Shown: positions 1 through 8,854 of the stretch, piece after piece | Layout of the letters: every line of letters begins with the position of its first letter | Numbering within the stretch: position 1 is the stretch's first letter | Origin: Methylophilus sp. QUAN | GTDB lineage: Bacteria > Pseudomonadota > Gammaproteobacteria > Burkholderiales > Methylophilaceae | DNA length: 64,000 bases | Assembly (NCBI RefSeq): GCF_015354445.1 | Contig: NZ_JADKYT010000002.1 | Location: forward strand, 310,001 to 374,000 | Direction: 5' to 3' | Position numbers and translations under genes: made by a program | The notes under the pieces: model-generated | What the model was told of the DNA's origin: nothing | Database searches by the model: none | Seen by the model: the letters and a program-made list of their open reading frames with translations, nothing else

Positions 1-1430
1 TCATCGGCCTGATCCTGGGTATTGCATTGACCTCTATGGTGCTGATGATTTATGCCGCCGAGTTTAGCGAGGTGATGTTTAAACCTGCCTGGCGCCGGCT
101 GTTCAAGCGTGCAACCCCATTGCCAGCCGACCAGGAGTTGTTTGTCTCTATTCATCTGGCGTGCTACAACGAGCCACCGGAAATGGTGATTGCCACGATT
201 GATAGTTTGCGCAATCTTAACTACACGCATTACGAAGTGATTGTGGTGGACAACAACACCAAAGATGAAGCTAAGTGGAAACCACTGGAAACTTATATGG
301 CGACCATGCCGGATAATTTCCATTTCTACCATTTGCCTTCCTGGCCAGGCTTTAAAGCCGGTGCATTGAATTTTGCGCTGGAGAAAACACATCCTGATGC
401 GCAGGTGGTGGGCGTGGTGGATGCCGATTACGTGGTGACACCGGACTGGCTGTCTGACCTGGTGCCACACTTCCAGGAATCTCAAGTAGCGGTGGTACAA
501 GCGCCACAAGCGCACCGTGAGTGGGAAAATCATTTCTTCCATCGCATGTGTAACTGGGAGTTTGAAGGCTTTTTCCGTATTGGCATGCATCACAGGCATG
601 AGCGCAATGCGTTGATTCAACACGGTACCATGACCTTGATTCGTGCAGCGTCTTTGAAAGGCTTTGGTGGTTGGTCGGAATGGTGTATTTGTGAGGATAC
701 CGAGCTCGGTTTACGTCTGCTTGAAAACAAAATGGAGCTACGGTACATCGATGAGACTTTTGGTCGTGGCCTGACACCCGCCAACTTCAAAGCACTCAAG
801 TCGCAGCGTAACCGTTGGGCGTTTGGGGCCATGCAAATCCTCAAGCACCATATGCCCAAGCTCATAGGCAAATCAACATTGGACTTTAGCCAGCGCTATC
901 ACTTCCTCACTGGCTGGTTTGGCTGGTTCGGAGAAGCGTTGCAACTGTTGTTCACCATCGGTTCTATCGGCTGGACCATTGCCATGCTGGCGTTCCCTAA
1001 ATACTTCAGTTTGCCAGTGGTGGTGATGATTGTGCCTATTCTGTGCTTCCTGGCGATCAAGGCGATCCTGGGGCCGGTGCTGTACCGCAAAACCATGCAT
1101 TGCAGCTGGATGGATATTTTTGGCGCGTCGCTGGCCAGTTTGGGCTTGTCGCATGCAATTGCCAGAGGCATCATCAGTGGCTTGACGCACAAGGCTGGCG
1201 TGTTTGTGGTAACGAATAAAACGAAAGCTAAACTCAGCAGTTGGCAGCTGATTGCACCGATTAAAGAAGAGCTGACGATTCTGATTTCCTTGCTGCTTTG
1301 TGCCGCCGCCATGCTGTATGCGCGCGGTTTCAGCAACCTGGATGCACAATTATGGGTGTCCATGCTGGCCTTGCAATCGCTACCGTACTGGAGTGCGCTG
1401 GCATGTCAATGGATATCAGAACGCAAGTAG
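1..1430 (+). CDS. Family 2 glycosyltransferase, membrane bound (5' end outside window)
   Basis: The reading frame is open to the window edge, so this is the C-terminal part of a larger protein; the first visible codons read as a hydrophobic segment (IGLILGIAL), so the TTG at 27 is not the real start. It is a processive-type GT2 enzyme that transfers sugar from a nucleotide donor, probably to an exopolysaccharide or glycan. Visible motifs are VVDNN, the DADY metal-binding motif (420-431), the ED of CEDTELG near 690 and QRNRW (803-817), the Q-x-x-RW acceptor motif. At least three membrane segments follow (IGSIGWTIAMLAF, VVVMIVPILCFLAI, and one near the C-terminus), as in cellulose-synthase-like enzymes. 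Substrate cannot be told. The next gene overlaps its end by 28 bases. Confidence 0.85.
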   Translation, partial: IGLILGIALTSMVLMIYAAEFSEVMFKPAWRRLFKRATPLPADQELFVSIHLACYNEPPEMVIATIDSLRNLNYTHYEVIVVDNNTKDEAKWKPLETYMATMPDNFHFYHLPSWPGFKAGALNFALEKTHPDAQVVGVVDADYVVTPDWLSDLVPHFQESQVAVVQAPQAHREWENHFFHRMCNWEFEGFFRIGMHHRHERNALIQHGTMTLIRAASLKGFGGWSEWCICEDTELGLRLLENKMELRYIDETFGRGLTPANFKALKSQRNRWAFGAMQILKHHMPKLIGKSTLDFSQRYHFLTGWFGWFGEALQLLFTIGSIGWTIAMLAFPKYFSLPVVVMIVPILCFLAIKAILGPVLYRKTMHCSWMDIFGASLASLGLSHAIARGIISGLTHKAGVFVVTNKTKAKLSSWQLIAPIKEELTILISLLLCAAAMLYARGFSNLDAQLWVSMLALQSLPYWSALACQWISERK

Positions 1431-2545
1431 AAGCAGAAGGGGAGCCATCTCCTTCTATTATTGAAAAGCCCCTGCTTTACAAGGGACGGGCGGCGCACAG
1501 CAACCAGGTGAGCCGCTTTGATCCACACACGCGGCAAGCCATTGATGATGGCTGGGGTAGCCTGGATGAAGACGCCCCGGCCTTGCGTACCGAAGTCATG
1601 CTGGATGCGGCGAAAACCGTCATCAATTATATCCAGTCTCCCGACCTGCCTTTTGACCGTACCCTCAACCATTACCGCGGCTGCGAGCATGGCTGTATCT
1701 ACTGCTATGCACGTCCTACGCATGCTTATTTAGGCTTGTCGCCTGGGCTCGACTTTGAGTCTCGTTTGTTGATGAAAGCCGATGCAGCTGAGTTACTCAA
1801 GAAAGAGCTGGCACATGCCAGGTATCAATGTGGGCCGATTGCATTAGGGATGAATACCGATAGCTACCAGCCCATAGAGCGAGAATACCAGTTAACGCGA
1901 AAAGTCATTCAGGTATTGGCTGAAGCGAATCATCCATTTAGCCTGGTGACCAAATCGTCGCTGGTCGAGCGGGATATCGATTTGATCGCGCCTATGGCTG
2001 CCAAAGGCTTGGCCAGTATTTACCTGAGTATCACCACACTGGATAGGCAAATTGCGCGCCGCTTAGAGCCGCGTGCGGCCGCACCAGAACGCCGCTTTGA
2101 AACGTTGCGCCGTTTGAGCGAGGCGGGAATCCCGACCGGTGTCATGGTAGCCCCTGTAATTCCGGCATTAACTGATTGCGATATGGAGCAGATTCTGCGA
2201 CAAGCGCATGAGGCTGGTGCCAGAAAAGCCGGTTATGTATTTTTACGCCTACCGCATGAGTTAAGTGATTTGTTTGAGCAATGGCTGCAACAGTATTTTC
2301 CGCTTAAAGCCAGCCACGTCATGAGTATTGTGAAACAAAGCCGCGGCGGCAAAACCTATCAAAGCGGCTTTGGTCAGCGTATGCGTGGCGAAGGCGTATT
2401 TGCCGATCTGCTTGCGCATCGTTTCAAACTCAGTTGTCAGAAGCTGGGCATGTCAGGCGAACGGCTGGGTTTTCGCACCGATTTATTCAAGGTGCCGGAT
2501 GCCTGGCGGCAGTCATCGAAGAGTCCACAACTCACATTGTTTTAA
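1403..2545 (+). CDS. PA0069-family radical SAM protein
   Basis: Radical S-adenosylmethionine protein of the PA0069/Rv2578c type, related to the spore photoproduct lyase fold; the reaction catalysed by this family is not established. The iron-sulfur cysteines are in CEHGCIYC (residues 94, 98, 101, counting from the ATG at 1403), a CX3CX2C arrangement followed by YARPTH. Further family features are LGMNTDSYQPIE and the LVTKSSL strand. The frame is open further upstream, but the ATG at 1403 removes a non-conserved extension that lies inside the preceding glycosyltransferase; 1409 is an alternative ATG. The C-terminal half carries FLRLPHE and a region rich in basic residues. The 28-base overlap upstream and five-base gap downstream suggest co-transcription. 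Confidence 0.85.
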   Translation: MSMDIRTQVEAEGEPSPSIIEKPLLYKGRAAHSNQVSRFDPHTRQAIDDGWGSLDEDAPALRTEVMLDAAKTVINYIQSPDLPFDRTLNHYRGCEHGCIYCYARPTHAYLGLSPGLDFESRLLMKADAAELLKKELAHARYQCGPIALGMNTDSYQPIEREYQLTRKVIQVLAEANHPFSLVTKSSLVERDIDLIAPMAAKGLASIYLSITTLDRQIARRLEPRAAAPERRFETLRRLSEAGIPTGVMVAPVIPALTDCDMEQILRQAHEAGARKAGYVFLRLPHELSDLFEQWLQQYFPLKASHVMSIVKQSRGGKTYQSGFGQRMRGEGVFADLLAHRFKLSCQKLGMSGERLGFRTDLFKVPDAWRQSSKSPQLTLF

Positions 2546-2550
2546 TCATC

Positions 2551-2961
2551 ATGCCTGATTTGTTATTTGTTTATGGCACCTTGCGTCAGGGGAATAAAAA
2601 CGCGATGGCGGCTTACCTTGCTGCGCATGCCGAATTTGTCACTGGTGGCTGGTTCCAAGGACAAATGTATCAGATCAGCTATTATCCTGGCGTGATTGCC
2701 TCTGATCAGGCTGATGACCGTGTTTTTGGTGAAGTCTACCGTCTCAAGGATGCGCAAGCCGTACTGGCCGTGCTGGATGATTACGAGGAGTGCGGTACTC
2801 AGCATGCGCAACCTGCCGAATATCAACGGGTTAAAACACACATTCTTGCCATGGATGGGAGTGTATTAGAACCGGTGTGGATTTACTTGTATCAATGGCC
2901 GTTGGTGGATAAGGCAAGAATAGCCACAGGAGATTTTATGCAGCAGGCACTGATGACCTAA
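2551..2961 (+). CDS. Gamma-glutamylcyclotransferase-like (GGCT/AIG2) protein
   Basis: Small 136-residue protein of the GGCT/AIG2-like fold, whose members cleave gamma-glutamyl amine or amino-acid bonds to give 5-oxoproline. The substrate-binding loop VYGTLRQG is at residues 7-14, and the LDDYEE segment supplies the expected catalytic acid (E79). The ATG at 2551 starts directly on this conserved strand; the longer open frame back to 2434 only overlaps the radical SAM gene and is not conserved in character. Five bases separate it from that gene, so it is probably the last gene of the transcript, which ends at the hairpin at 3001-3025. The exact substrate is unknown. Confidence 0.85.
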   Translation: MPDLLFVYGTLRQGNKNAMAAYLAAHAEFVTGGWFQGQMYQISYYPGVIASDQADDRVFGEVYRLKDAQAVLAVLDDYEECGTQHAQPAEYQRVKTHILAMDGSVLEPVWIYLYQWPLVDKARIATGDFMQQALMT

Positions 2962-3000
2962 AACAGTTAGATGATCTAAAACACCCAGATTACCTAAACA

Positions 3001-3025
3001 CAAAGGGCGCTTCAAGCGCCCTTTG
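3001..3025. terminator. Bidirectional rho-independent terminator
   Basis: Perfect GC-rich hairpin (left arm CAAAGGGCGC, right arm GCGCCCTTTG, loop TTCAA) followed by TTTTG on the plus strand and preceded by an A-rich run for the minus strand. It sits between the converging GGCT gene and aceF and would serve both. Confidence 0.8.
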
Positions 3026-3044
3026 TTTTGCATCGCCCAGATGA

Positions 3045-4382
3045 TTAGAGCAACAACCTTCTGACATCACTCAGCATCACACCCAGGTGGCTGGTGAATC
3101 TTGCGCCATCTGCACCATCGATCACGCGGTGATCGTATGACAGTGACAATGGCATGATCAGGCGTGGGTCGAAGCCGCCGGTGTCTTTGTTGTAGACTGG
3201 CTGCATGGCTGCGCGGGATACACCTAAAATTGCCACTTCAGGGCAATTAATAATCGGCGTGAACATGGTACCACCGATGCCGCCCAGGCTGGAAATGGTA
3301 AAGCAGCCGCCTTGCATTTCTTCCACCTTCAGTTTGCGTTCACGGGCCTTGGCTGACAGGTCTGCCAGGTCGCGCGCAATGTCCATCACGTCTTTCTGGT
3401 TCACATCACGTACCACAGGTACTACCAGGCCGTCCGGCGTATCGCAGGCGAAGCCAATGTTGTAATACTGCTTGAGGATCAGGCTATCGCCTTCCGGGGA
3501 CAGTGACGCGTTGAAGTTAGGGTAGGTGCGCAGCGCATTGACCACGGCTTTCATCAGGAAAGCCAGCAGCGTCAGTTTTACGCCACGTTTTTCTGCTTCG
3601 GCCAGCATGGACTTACGGAAGTCTTCCAGGTCCGTAATATCGGCTTCATCGAACTGCGTCACATGCGGGGCAGTGACCCAGTTACGGTGCAGGTTGGCCC
3701 CAGACAGTTTCTTGATGCGTGACAGTGGCTTGGTTTCGATCGTGCCAAACTGGCTGAAATCGATCACTGGCATCGGCAAGGTGCTTAAGCCGCCGCCCAT
3801 ATTTTCTGAACGCGGCTTGGACAACTCACCTTTGACGTAAGCTTGTACATCGCTTTGTACAATACGGTTTTTGGGACCTGTGGGTTTCACTAGTGACAGG
3901 TTGACGCCCAATTCACGCGCAAACTTGCGTACAGATGGGCTGGCGTGCGCCAGTTTACCGCTGCTACCTACGCTGCTAGCCGCTACCGGATTCGGCGTGG
4001 CTTGTGGCTGAATCACTTGCGGGACTTCAGCCACAGGGCGGGTAGGCTCAGGAATCGCCACTTTGGCTTCGTCTACAGTGACTGTCGCGACCACTGGGGT
4101 GGCTGTCGGTTGTGCGGCTACTTTTTCTGCTGGCGCGGCTTCACCTGCGGTATCCAGCGTCAGGATCAGTGCACCTTGCTTGGTTTTATCACCCACTTTA
4201 ATGTGGATTTCCTTGACTACGCCTGCCAGTGAGGAAGGGATGTCCATGGAGGCTTTGTCAGACTCCACGGTAATCAGTGAGTCTTCCTTGGCGACGGTGT
4301 CGCCTACGCTGACCAAGACTTCAATGACGTCGACGCTGTCAAAGTTGCCGATATCCGGCACCAGTACTTCTTTGATAGACAT
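3045..4382 (-). CDS. aceF: Pyruvate dehydrogenase E2, dihydrolipoamide acetyltransferase
   Basis: E2 core of the pyruvate dehydrogenase complex; it passes the acetyl group from E1 via lipoamide to coenzyme A. One N-terminal lipoyl domain is present with the lipoylated Lys43 in ESDKASMD. A long Ala/Pro/Val-rich linker (about 80-145) follows, then the E1/E3-binding domain (147-183, ASPSVRKFAREL) and the acyltransferase domain ending in DHRVIDGADG (catalytic His418, Asp422). E. coli AceF has three lipoyl domains; the single one here gives a shorter protein of 445 residues, which is common in other proteobacteria. It lies 27 bases downstream of aceE and is surely co-transcribed. No E3 (lpd) gene follows; it must lie elsewhere. 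Confidence 0.97.
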   Translation of the reverse strand: MSIKEVLVPDIGNFDSVDVIEVLVSVGDTVAKEDSLITVESDKASMDIPSSLAGVVKEIHIKVGDKTKQGALILTLDTAGEAAPAEKVAAQPTATPVVATVTVDEAKVAIPEPTRPVAEVPQVIQPQATPNPVAASSVGSSGKLAHASPSVRKFARELGVNLSLVKPTGPKNRIVQSDVQAYVKGELSKPRSENMGGGLSTLPMPVIDFSQFGTIETKPLSRIKKLSGANLHRNWVTAPHVTQFDEADITDLEDFRKSMLAEAEKRGVKLTLLAFLMKAVVNALRTYPNFNASLSPEGDSLILKQYYNIGFACDTPDGLVVPVVRDVNQKDVMDIARDLADLSAKARERKLKVEEMQGGCFTISSLGGIGGTMFTPIINCPEVAILGVSRAAMQPVYNKDTGGFDPRLIMPLSLSYDHRVIDGADGARFTSHLGVMLSDVRRLLL

Positions 4383-4409
4383 ATTCTATACTTTCCTTAT
4401 GTCGTGACC

Positions 4410-7079
4410 TTAGATCGTGGCCGGGTTGGCACGAGTAATGTCGATATTATATTTTTTGATCGCTTCGGTCGCTTTGCTTGCTGGCAGCTTGCCGTCATCC
4501 GCCAGTGCTTTCAAGGCAGCCAGTACCACGTAGTAGCGATCAACTTCAAAGAAGCTACGCAAGGCTTCGCGTGAGTCTGAGCGGCCATAACCATCGGTGC
4601 CCAGGGCGACAAAGCGGTTAGGCACATAGTTGTGGATCTGGTCAGCAAACGAACGCATGTAGTCAGTGGAGGCAATGACCGGACCTTCTGCTTTTGCCAG
4701 CGCTTGAGCGACATAGCTCAGTTTTGGTTTGGCTTCCGGGTTCAGCAGGTTATGACGCTCGGCATCAATCCCGTCGCGGCGCAGCTCGGTAAAGCTGGTC
4801 ACGCTCCATACGTCGGCAGACACTCCCCAGTCTTTTTCCAGCAACTCGGCGGCGGCAATCACTTCACGCAGAATCACGCCTGAACCCATCAGTTGTACCT
4901 TAGGACCTTTAGCTTTGGACTTGCTGAAGCTGTACATACCTTTGAGGATACCCTCGGCACTGCCTTCCGGCATGGCTGGGTGAGTGTAGTTTTCGTTCAT
5001 CAGGGTGATGTAGTAATACACATCTTCCTGGTTTTGCACCATGCGGCGCATGCCTTCCTGAATGATCACAGCCAGCTCGTAAGCAAACGTTGGGTCATAA
5101 GACACGCAGTTTGGAATCGTCGCAGACATCAGGTGGCTATGGCCATCTTCGTGCTGCAAACCTTCACCGTTCAAAGTGGTACGGCCTGCGGTGGCACCCA
5201 ACAGGAAGCCACGTGCACGGCTATCGCCAGCAGCCCAGGCAAAGTCGCCAATGCGCTGGAAGCCGAACATGGAGTAGTAAATGTAGAACGGAATCATCTG
5301 CGTGCCGGTGACGCTGTAAGACGTCGCCGCTGCCAGCCAGCTAGCGAATGAGCCTGCTTCGTTAATACCTTCTTCGAGAATCTGGCCGCTTTGTGATTCT
5401 TTATAGAACATCACCTGGTCAGAGTCTTGTGGCTCATACAGTTGGCCGACAGAAGAGTAAATACCCAATTGACGGAACATGCCTTCCATACCGAAGGTAC
5501 GCGCTTCATCCGGCACGATAGGCACCACATATTTACCGACTTGCTTGTCACGTACCAGCGTAGACAGGATACGTACGAACGCCATGGTGGTAGAGATTTC
5601 ACGCTCACCGGTGGCGCCCAGCATGTTTTCAAATGCAGACAGTTCAGGCACGGTCAGCTCGTTACCTTTACGGCGGCGGCTAGGCACAAAACCACCCAGC
5701 GCAGCCCGGCGTTCCATCATGTACTTGATTTCCGGGCTGTCTTCAGCCGGACGGTAGTAAGACAGGTTTTCTACTTGTTCGTCAGTTAATGGCAGGTCAA
5801 AACGGTCACGGAAAGCCTTCAGTGACGCGATATCCATGCTCTTTTGCTGGTGGGTGGTGTTCTGACCTTCGCCAGCTTCGCCCATGCCATAGCCTTTAAC
5901 TGTTTTGGCCAAAATGACGGTCGGCTGGCCTTTATGGTTCACTGCAGACTGGTAAGCCGCAAATACTTTGTGCGGATCGTGACCACCACGGTTCAGGCGC
6001 CAGATATCCGCATCGGACATCGCCGCCACCATTTCACGCAGCTCAGGATATTTGCCAAAGAAGTGCTCACGTGTGTAGGCGCCACCTTTTTGCTTGAAGT
6101 TCTGGTATTCGCCATCCACGCATTCTTCCATGCGCTTGCGCAGGATGCCGTCTTTGTCCATGGCCAGCAGCGGGTCCCAGTAGGAGCCCCAGATGACCTT
6201 GATCGCGTTCCAGCCCGCACCGCGGAAGTTGGATTCGAGTTCCTGGATAATTTTGCCGTTGCCACGTACTGGGCCATCCAGACGCTGCAAGTTACAGTTG
6301 ATGACGAAAATCAGGTTGTCCAGGCCTTCACGTGCAGCCAGTGAGATTGCGCCTTGTGATTCTGGCTCGTCCATCTCGCCGTCACCGCAGAATACCCATA
6401 CCTTGCGGTCAGCTGTATCGGCGATACCACGGTTATGCAGGTACTTGAGGAAGCGTGCCTGGTAGATACCCGCCAATGGGCCCAGGCCCATGGACACGGT
6501 TGGGAACTGCCAGAAATCTGGCATCAGCCAAGGGTGTGGGTAGCTGGATAAGCCATTGCCGCCGGTTTCCTGGCGGAAGTTGTCCATTTGCTCTTCAGAG
6601 ATACGGCCTTCGAGGAAAGCACGTGCGTACACGCCTGGGGAGGAGTGACCCTGGAAGTAAATACAGTCGCCGCCAAAGCTTTCGTTGGCCGCGCGGAAAA
6701 AATGGTTAAAACCAACGTCGTACAACGTTGCCGCTGACTGGAAGCTGGCAATGTGGCCGCCAATGCCTGGCGATTTTTCGTTGGCGCGCAATACGGTCAT
6801 AATCGCGTTCCAGCGAATCAGTGCACGTACACGGCGTTCCATCTCCGGGTCACCTTGCAGTTTGCCCTGCAAGTGGGTAGGGATGGTGTTAACGTAAGAG
6901 GTGGTTGCCTTGTAAGGCAAATGGCCACCGGAACGGCGAGCCTGATCAATCATTGCTTCCAGCAGGAAGTGGGCGCGCTCTGGCCCTTCATTCTCAATGA
7001 CGGCACTGAGGGCTTCTAGCCATTCTTGCGTTTCCTGTGCGTCTGTTTCATTGAGGTGTGCTTGCGAATGCGTTGCCAT
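4410..7079 (-). CDS. aceE: Pyruvate dehydrogenase E1, homodimeric type
   Basis: Thiamine-diphosphate enzyme that decarboxylates pyruvate and acetylates the E2 lipoyl group. At 889 residues it matches the large single-chain AceE of proteobacteria, not the alpha/beta heterodimer. The ThDP motif runs from GDGEMDEPE to NCNLQRLDGP, and HSSPGVYARAFLEGR and SYPHPWLMPDFW are further AceE signatures. The start at 7079 (MATHSQAH) has a GGAG 11 bases upstream and begins where homology is expected; the open frame reaches 7127 without further support. First gene of the aceE-aceF operon. No PdhR regulator gene is adjacent. Confidence 0.97.
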   Translation of the reverse strand: MATHSQAHLNETDAQETQEWLEALSAVIENEGPERAHFLLEAMIDQARRSGGHLPYKATTSYVNTIPTHLQGKLQGDPEMERRVRALIRWNAIMTVLRANEKSPGIGGHIASFQSAATLYDVGFNHFFRAANESFGGDCIYFQGHSSPGVYARAFLEGRISEEQMDNFRQETGGNGLSSYPHPWLMPDFWQFPTVSMGLGPLAGIYQARFLKYLHNRGIADTADRKVWVFCGDGEMDEPESQGAISLAAREGLDNLIFVINCNLQRLDGPVRGNGKIIQELESNFRGAGWNAIKVIWGSYWDPLLAMDKDGILRKRMEECVDGEYQNFKQKGGAYTREHFFGKYPELREMVAAMSDADIWRLNRGGHDPHKVFAAYQSAVNHKGQPTVILAKTVKGYGMGEAGEGQNTTHQQKSMDIASLKAFRDRFDLPLTDEQVENLSYYRPAEDSPEIKYMMERRAALGGFVPSRRRKGNELTVPELSAFENMLGATGEREISTTMAFVRILSTLVRDKQVGKYVVPIVPDEARTFGMEGMFRQLGIYSSVGQLYEPQDSDQVMFYKESQSGQILEEGINEAGSFASWLAAATSYSVTGTQMIPFYIYYSMFGFQRIGDFAWAAGDSRARGFLLGATAGRTTLNGEGLQHEDGHSHLMSATIPNCVSYDPTFAYELAVIIQEGMRRMVQNQEDVYYYITLMNENYTHPAMPEGSAEGILKGMYSFSKSKAKGPKVQLMGSGVILREVIAAAELLEKDWGVSADVWSVTSFTELRRDGIDAERHNLLNPEAKPKLSYVAQALAKAEGPVIASTDYMRSFADQIHNYVPNRFVALGTDGYGRSDSREALRSFFEVDRYYVVLAALKALADDGKLPASKATEAIKKYNIDITRANPATI

Positions 7080-7390
7080 GCGTGAGGATTCTCCGAGTTT
7101 TAAGTCGCTATGCGTATAATCTAGCACTTAGCATCAAGCACTGGGCCTTGCCTAGCGCTGAGAAAGTATTGATTACCAAGAAGGGATTCCGAAATTGGAT
7201 ACTGCTTTTATGGTATCACGTTGCTGAATATTATGGATGAGTCCCAGCAACCTAGCTATCAACTGTAAGTGTCTCTTTTTTGGCGCTTTTGGTCAAGTTT
7301 TGCATGTGTTGGACTTGCTTGATTACAGGCTTGTCCATAGACATTTGCTACGTTTATTTAATGTTTTATATAAGAGTGTTTTATAACAAT
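7080..7390. other. Divergent intergenic region between aceE and the M17 peptidase
   Basis: 311 bases without a gene. The half near aceE should hold its promoter and leader, but I see no convincing -35/-10 pair on the minus strand. Near the peptidase, TTGCTA (7345-7350) and TATATA (7367-7372) are 16 bases apart and could form a weak sigma-70 promoter with a very short leader. No RNA gene or repeat is evident. Confidence 0.4.
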
Positions 7391-8854
7391 ATGCGCATAG
7401 AGTGGTCCCAAACTTCCGAAGTGAATTCAAGCTTGTTGTCAGGCTACGCCAGGCATATTCTGGTCGTGTTTGAAGAAAAATTACTGTCCTCTGTGCCATT
7501 TGCTGATGGCCTGGCAAGCCGGTTGCAACGTGCCGGCATGACCGTGGTAGATTTAAAAGACAAGCCACTGACACTGGAATTGGCAGACGGTGCATTGGTT
7601 AGCCTGTGCCAGTTAGACGCAACGGCACCTACATTTACCATGGCCACGGCACTGCGTGCGGCAGTCAAACCACTCTTGGCCGAGCATCCGGAACGGATCG
7701 CACTGGCAGTGATTGCCAAGAAACAGATATCCCTGTTTGCCAGCTTGGCTGCCTATGTCACGCTGGTGAATGCGCAGGCGCTGCCAGTGTTAAAACAAAA
7801 AACATCCAGCCAAAAGTTGCGTGACATCGGTGTGTTTGGTGTTGCAGATATCGACTGGAAAGAAGAAGTGACTGCGCTGGTCGCTGGGAACACGGTATGC
7901 CGCGCATTGACCATGACGCCGCCCAATATGTTGACGCCCGCGCTTTACCGGCAATGTTTGCAAACCATGGCCAGTGAAAAAGGCTGGCAATATGCTGAAT
8001 GGGACACCGATGCGCTCAGGCAATTAGGTGCGGGTGCCTTTGTGGCTGTTGCGCAAGGCTCTGAGCCACAAGACGCCGCCATCGTTAAATTGTCTTACCG
8101 ACATCCACAAGCCGGAAAAACACTGGCGTTGGTGGGCAAAGGCATTTGTTTTGATACCGGCGGCCACAATTTAAAGTCAGCCAAATATATGCAGGGCATG
8201 CACCAGGATATGAACGGCAGCGCGGTGGCGGTGGGGGTGTTACAGGCCATCAGTGCGCAGCAATTGCCAATCAATGTCGATTGCTGGCTGGCCCTGGCGC
8301 AAAACCATATTGGCCCCAATGCTTATAAACAGAATGATGTCATCACTGCCCTGAATGGCATGACGATTGAAATCGTGCACACCGATGCCGAAGGTCGGAT
8401 GGTGCTGGCGGATACCTTAACGCTGGCGAGCCGCGGCAAACCCGATGTGATGATTGATTATGCAACGCTGACAGGTAGCATGCAAACCGCGTTGGGCTCA
8501 CGTATGAGCGGGATCGTCGCGAATCAGCCTGGGTTGGCGCAGCAAATGGTGGAGGCGGGCGCAGCCAGTGGTGAGCGCGTGGTGGCTTTCCCTTATGCTG
8601 AGGATTACGACAGCGAACTGGATAGTGACATTGCTGATATCAAGCAGTGCACCATGGATAGCGATGCCGACCATATGCTGGCGGCGCGCTTTTTAGGCAA
8701 ATTTATTGAGAGCGACGTGGATTGGTGCCATATTGATCTGTCGTCTTACAGCCATAAAGATGGCCTGGGCGCCGTGGCCAGCGAGGTGAACGGATTTGGC
8801 GTCGCGCTTACCTTGCAATGGCTACAGGCTTTTATGGCAGGCAAAGGGCGTTAA
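7391..8854 (+). CDS. Leucyl aminopeptidase family protein (M17)
   Basis: Cytosolic metallo-aminopeptidase of family M17, which removes N-terminal residues in peptide turnover. The two-metal site is intact: GKGICFDTGG (metal-binding Lys and Asp), a second Lys in NLKSAKYM, Asp in HQDMNGS, and the HTDAEGR motif with its Asp and Glu. In classical PepA the last motif is NTDAEGR; the Asn to His change and the length of 487 residues place this outside the PepA core group. The ATG at 7391 (MRIEWSQ) is chosen because the open frame back to 7280 is AT-rich leader. Its stop codon shares the bases TTAA with the stop of the converging oxidoreductase gene. Confidence 0.9.
   Translation: MRIEWSQTSEVNSSLLSGYARHILVVFEEKLLSSVPFADGLASRLQRAGMTVVDLKDKPLTLELADGALVSLCQLDATAPTFTMATALRAAVKPLLAEHPERIALAVIAKKQISLFASLAAYVTLVNAQALPVLKQKTSSQKLRDIGVFGVADIDWKEEVTALVAGNTVCRALTMTPPNMLTPALYRQCLQTMASEKGWQYAEWDTDALRQLGAGAFVAVAQGSEPQDAAIVKLSYRHPQAGKTLALVGKGICFDTGGHNLKSAKYMQGMHQDMNGSAVAVGVLQAISAQQLPINVDCWLALAQNHIGPNAYKQNDVITALNGMTIEIVHTDAEGRMVLADTLTLASRGKPDVMIDYATLTGSMQTALGSRMSGIVANQPGLAQQMVEAGAASGERVVAFPYAEDYDSELDSDIADIKQCTMDSDADHMLAARFLGKFIESDVDWCHIDLSSYSHKDGLGAVASEVNGFGVALTLQWLQAFMAGKGR

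Noticed and set aside
352-1363. Long open frames opposite the glycosyltransferase
   Set aside because: Shadow frames of a gene with clear motifs; none has a recognisable domain.
7280-7390. N-terminal extension of the M17 peptidase
   Set aside because: AT-rich, hydrophobic and unlike M17 proteins; a possible promoter lies in it.
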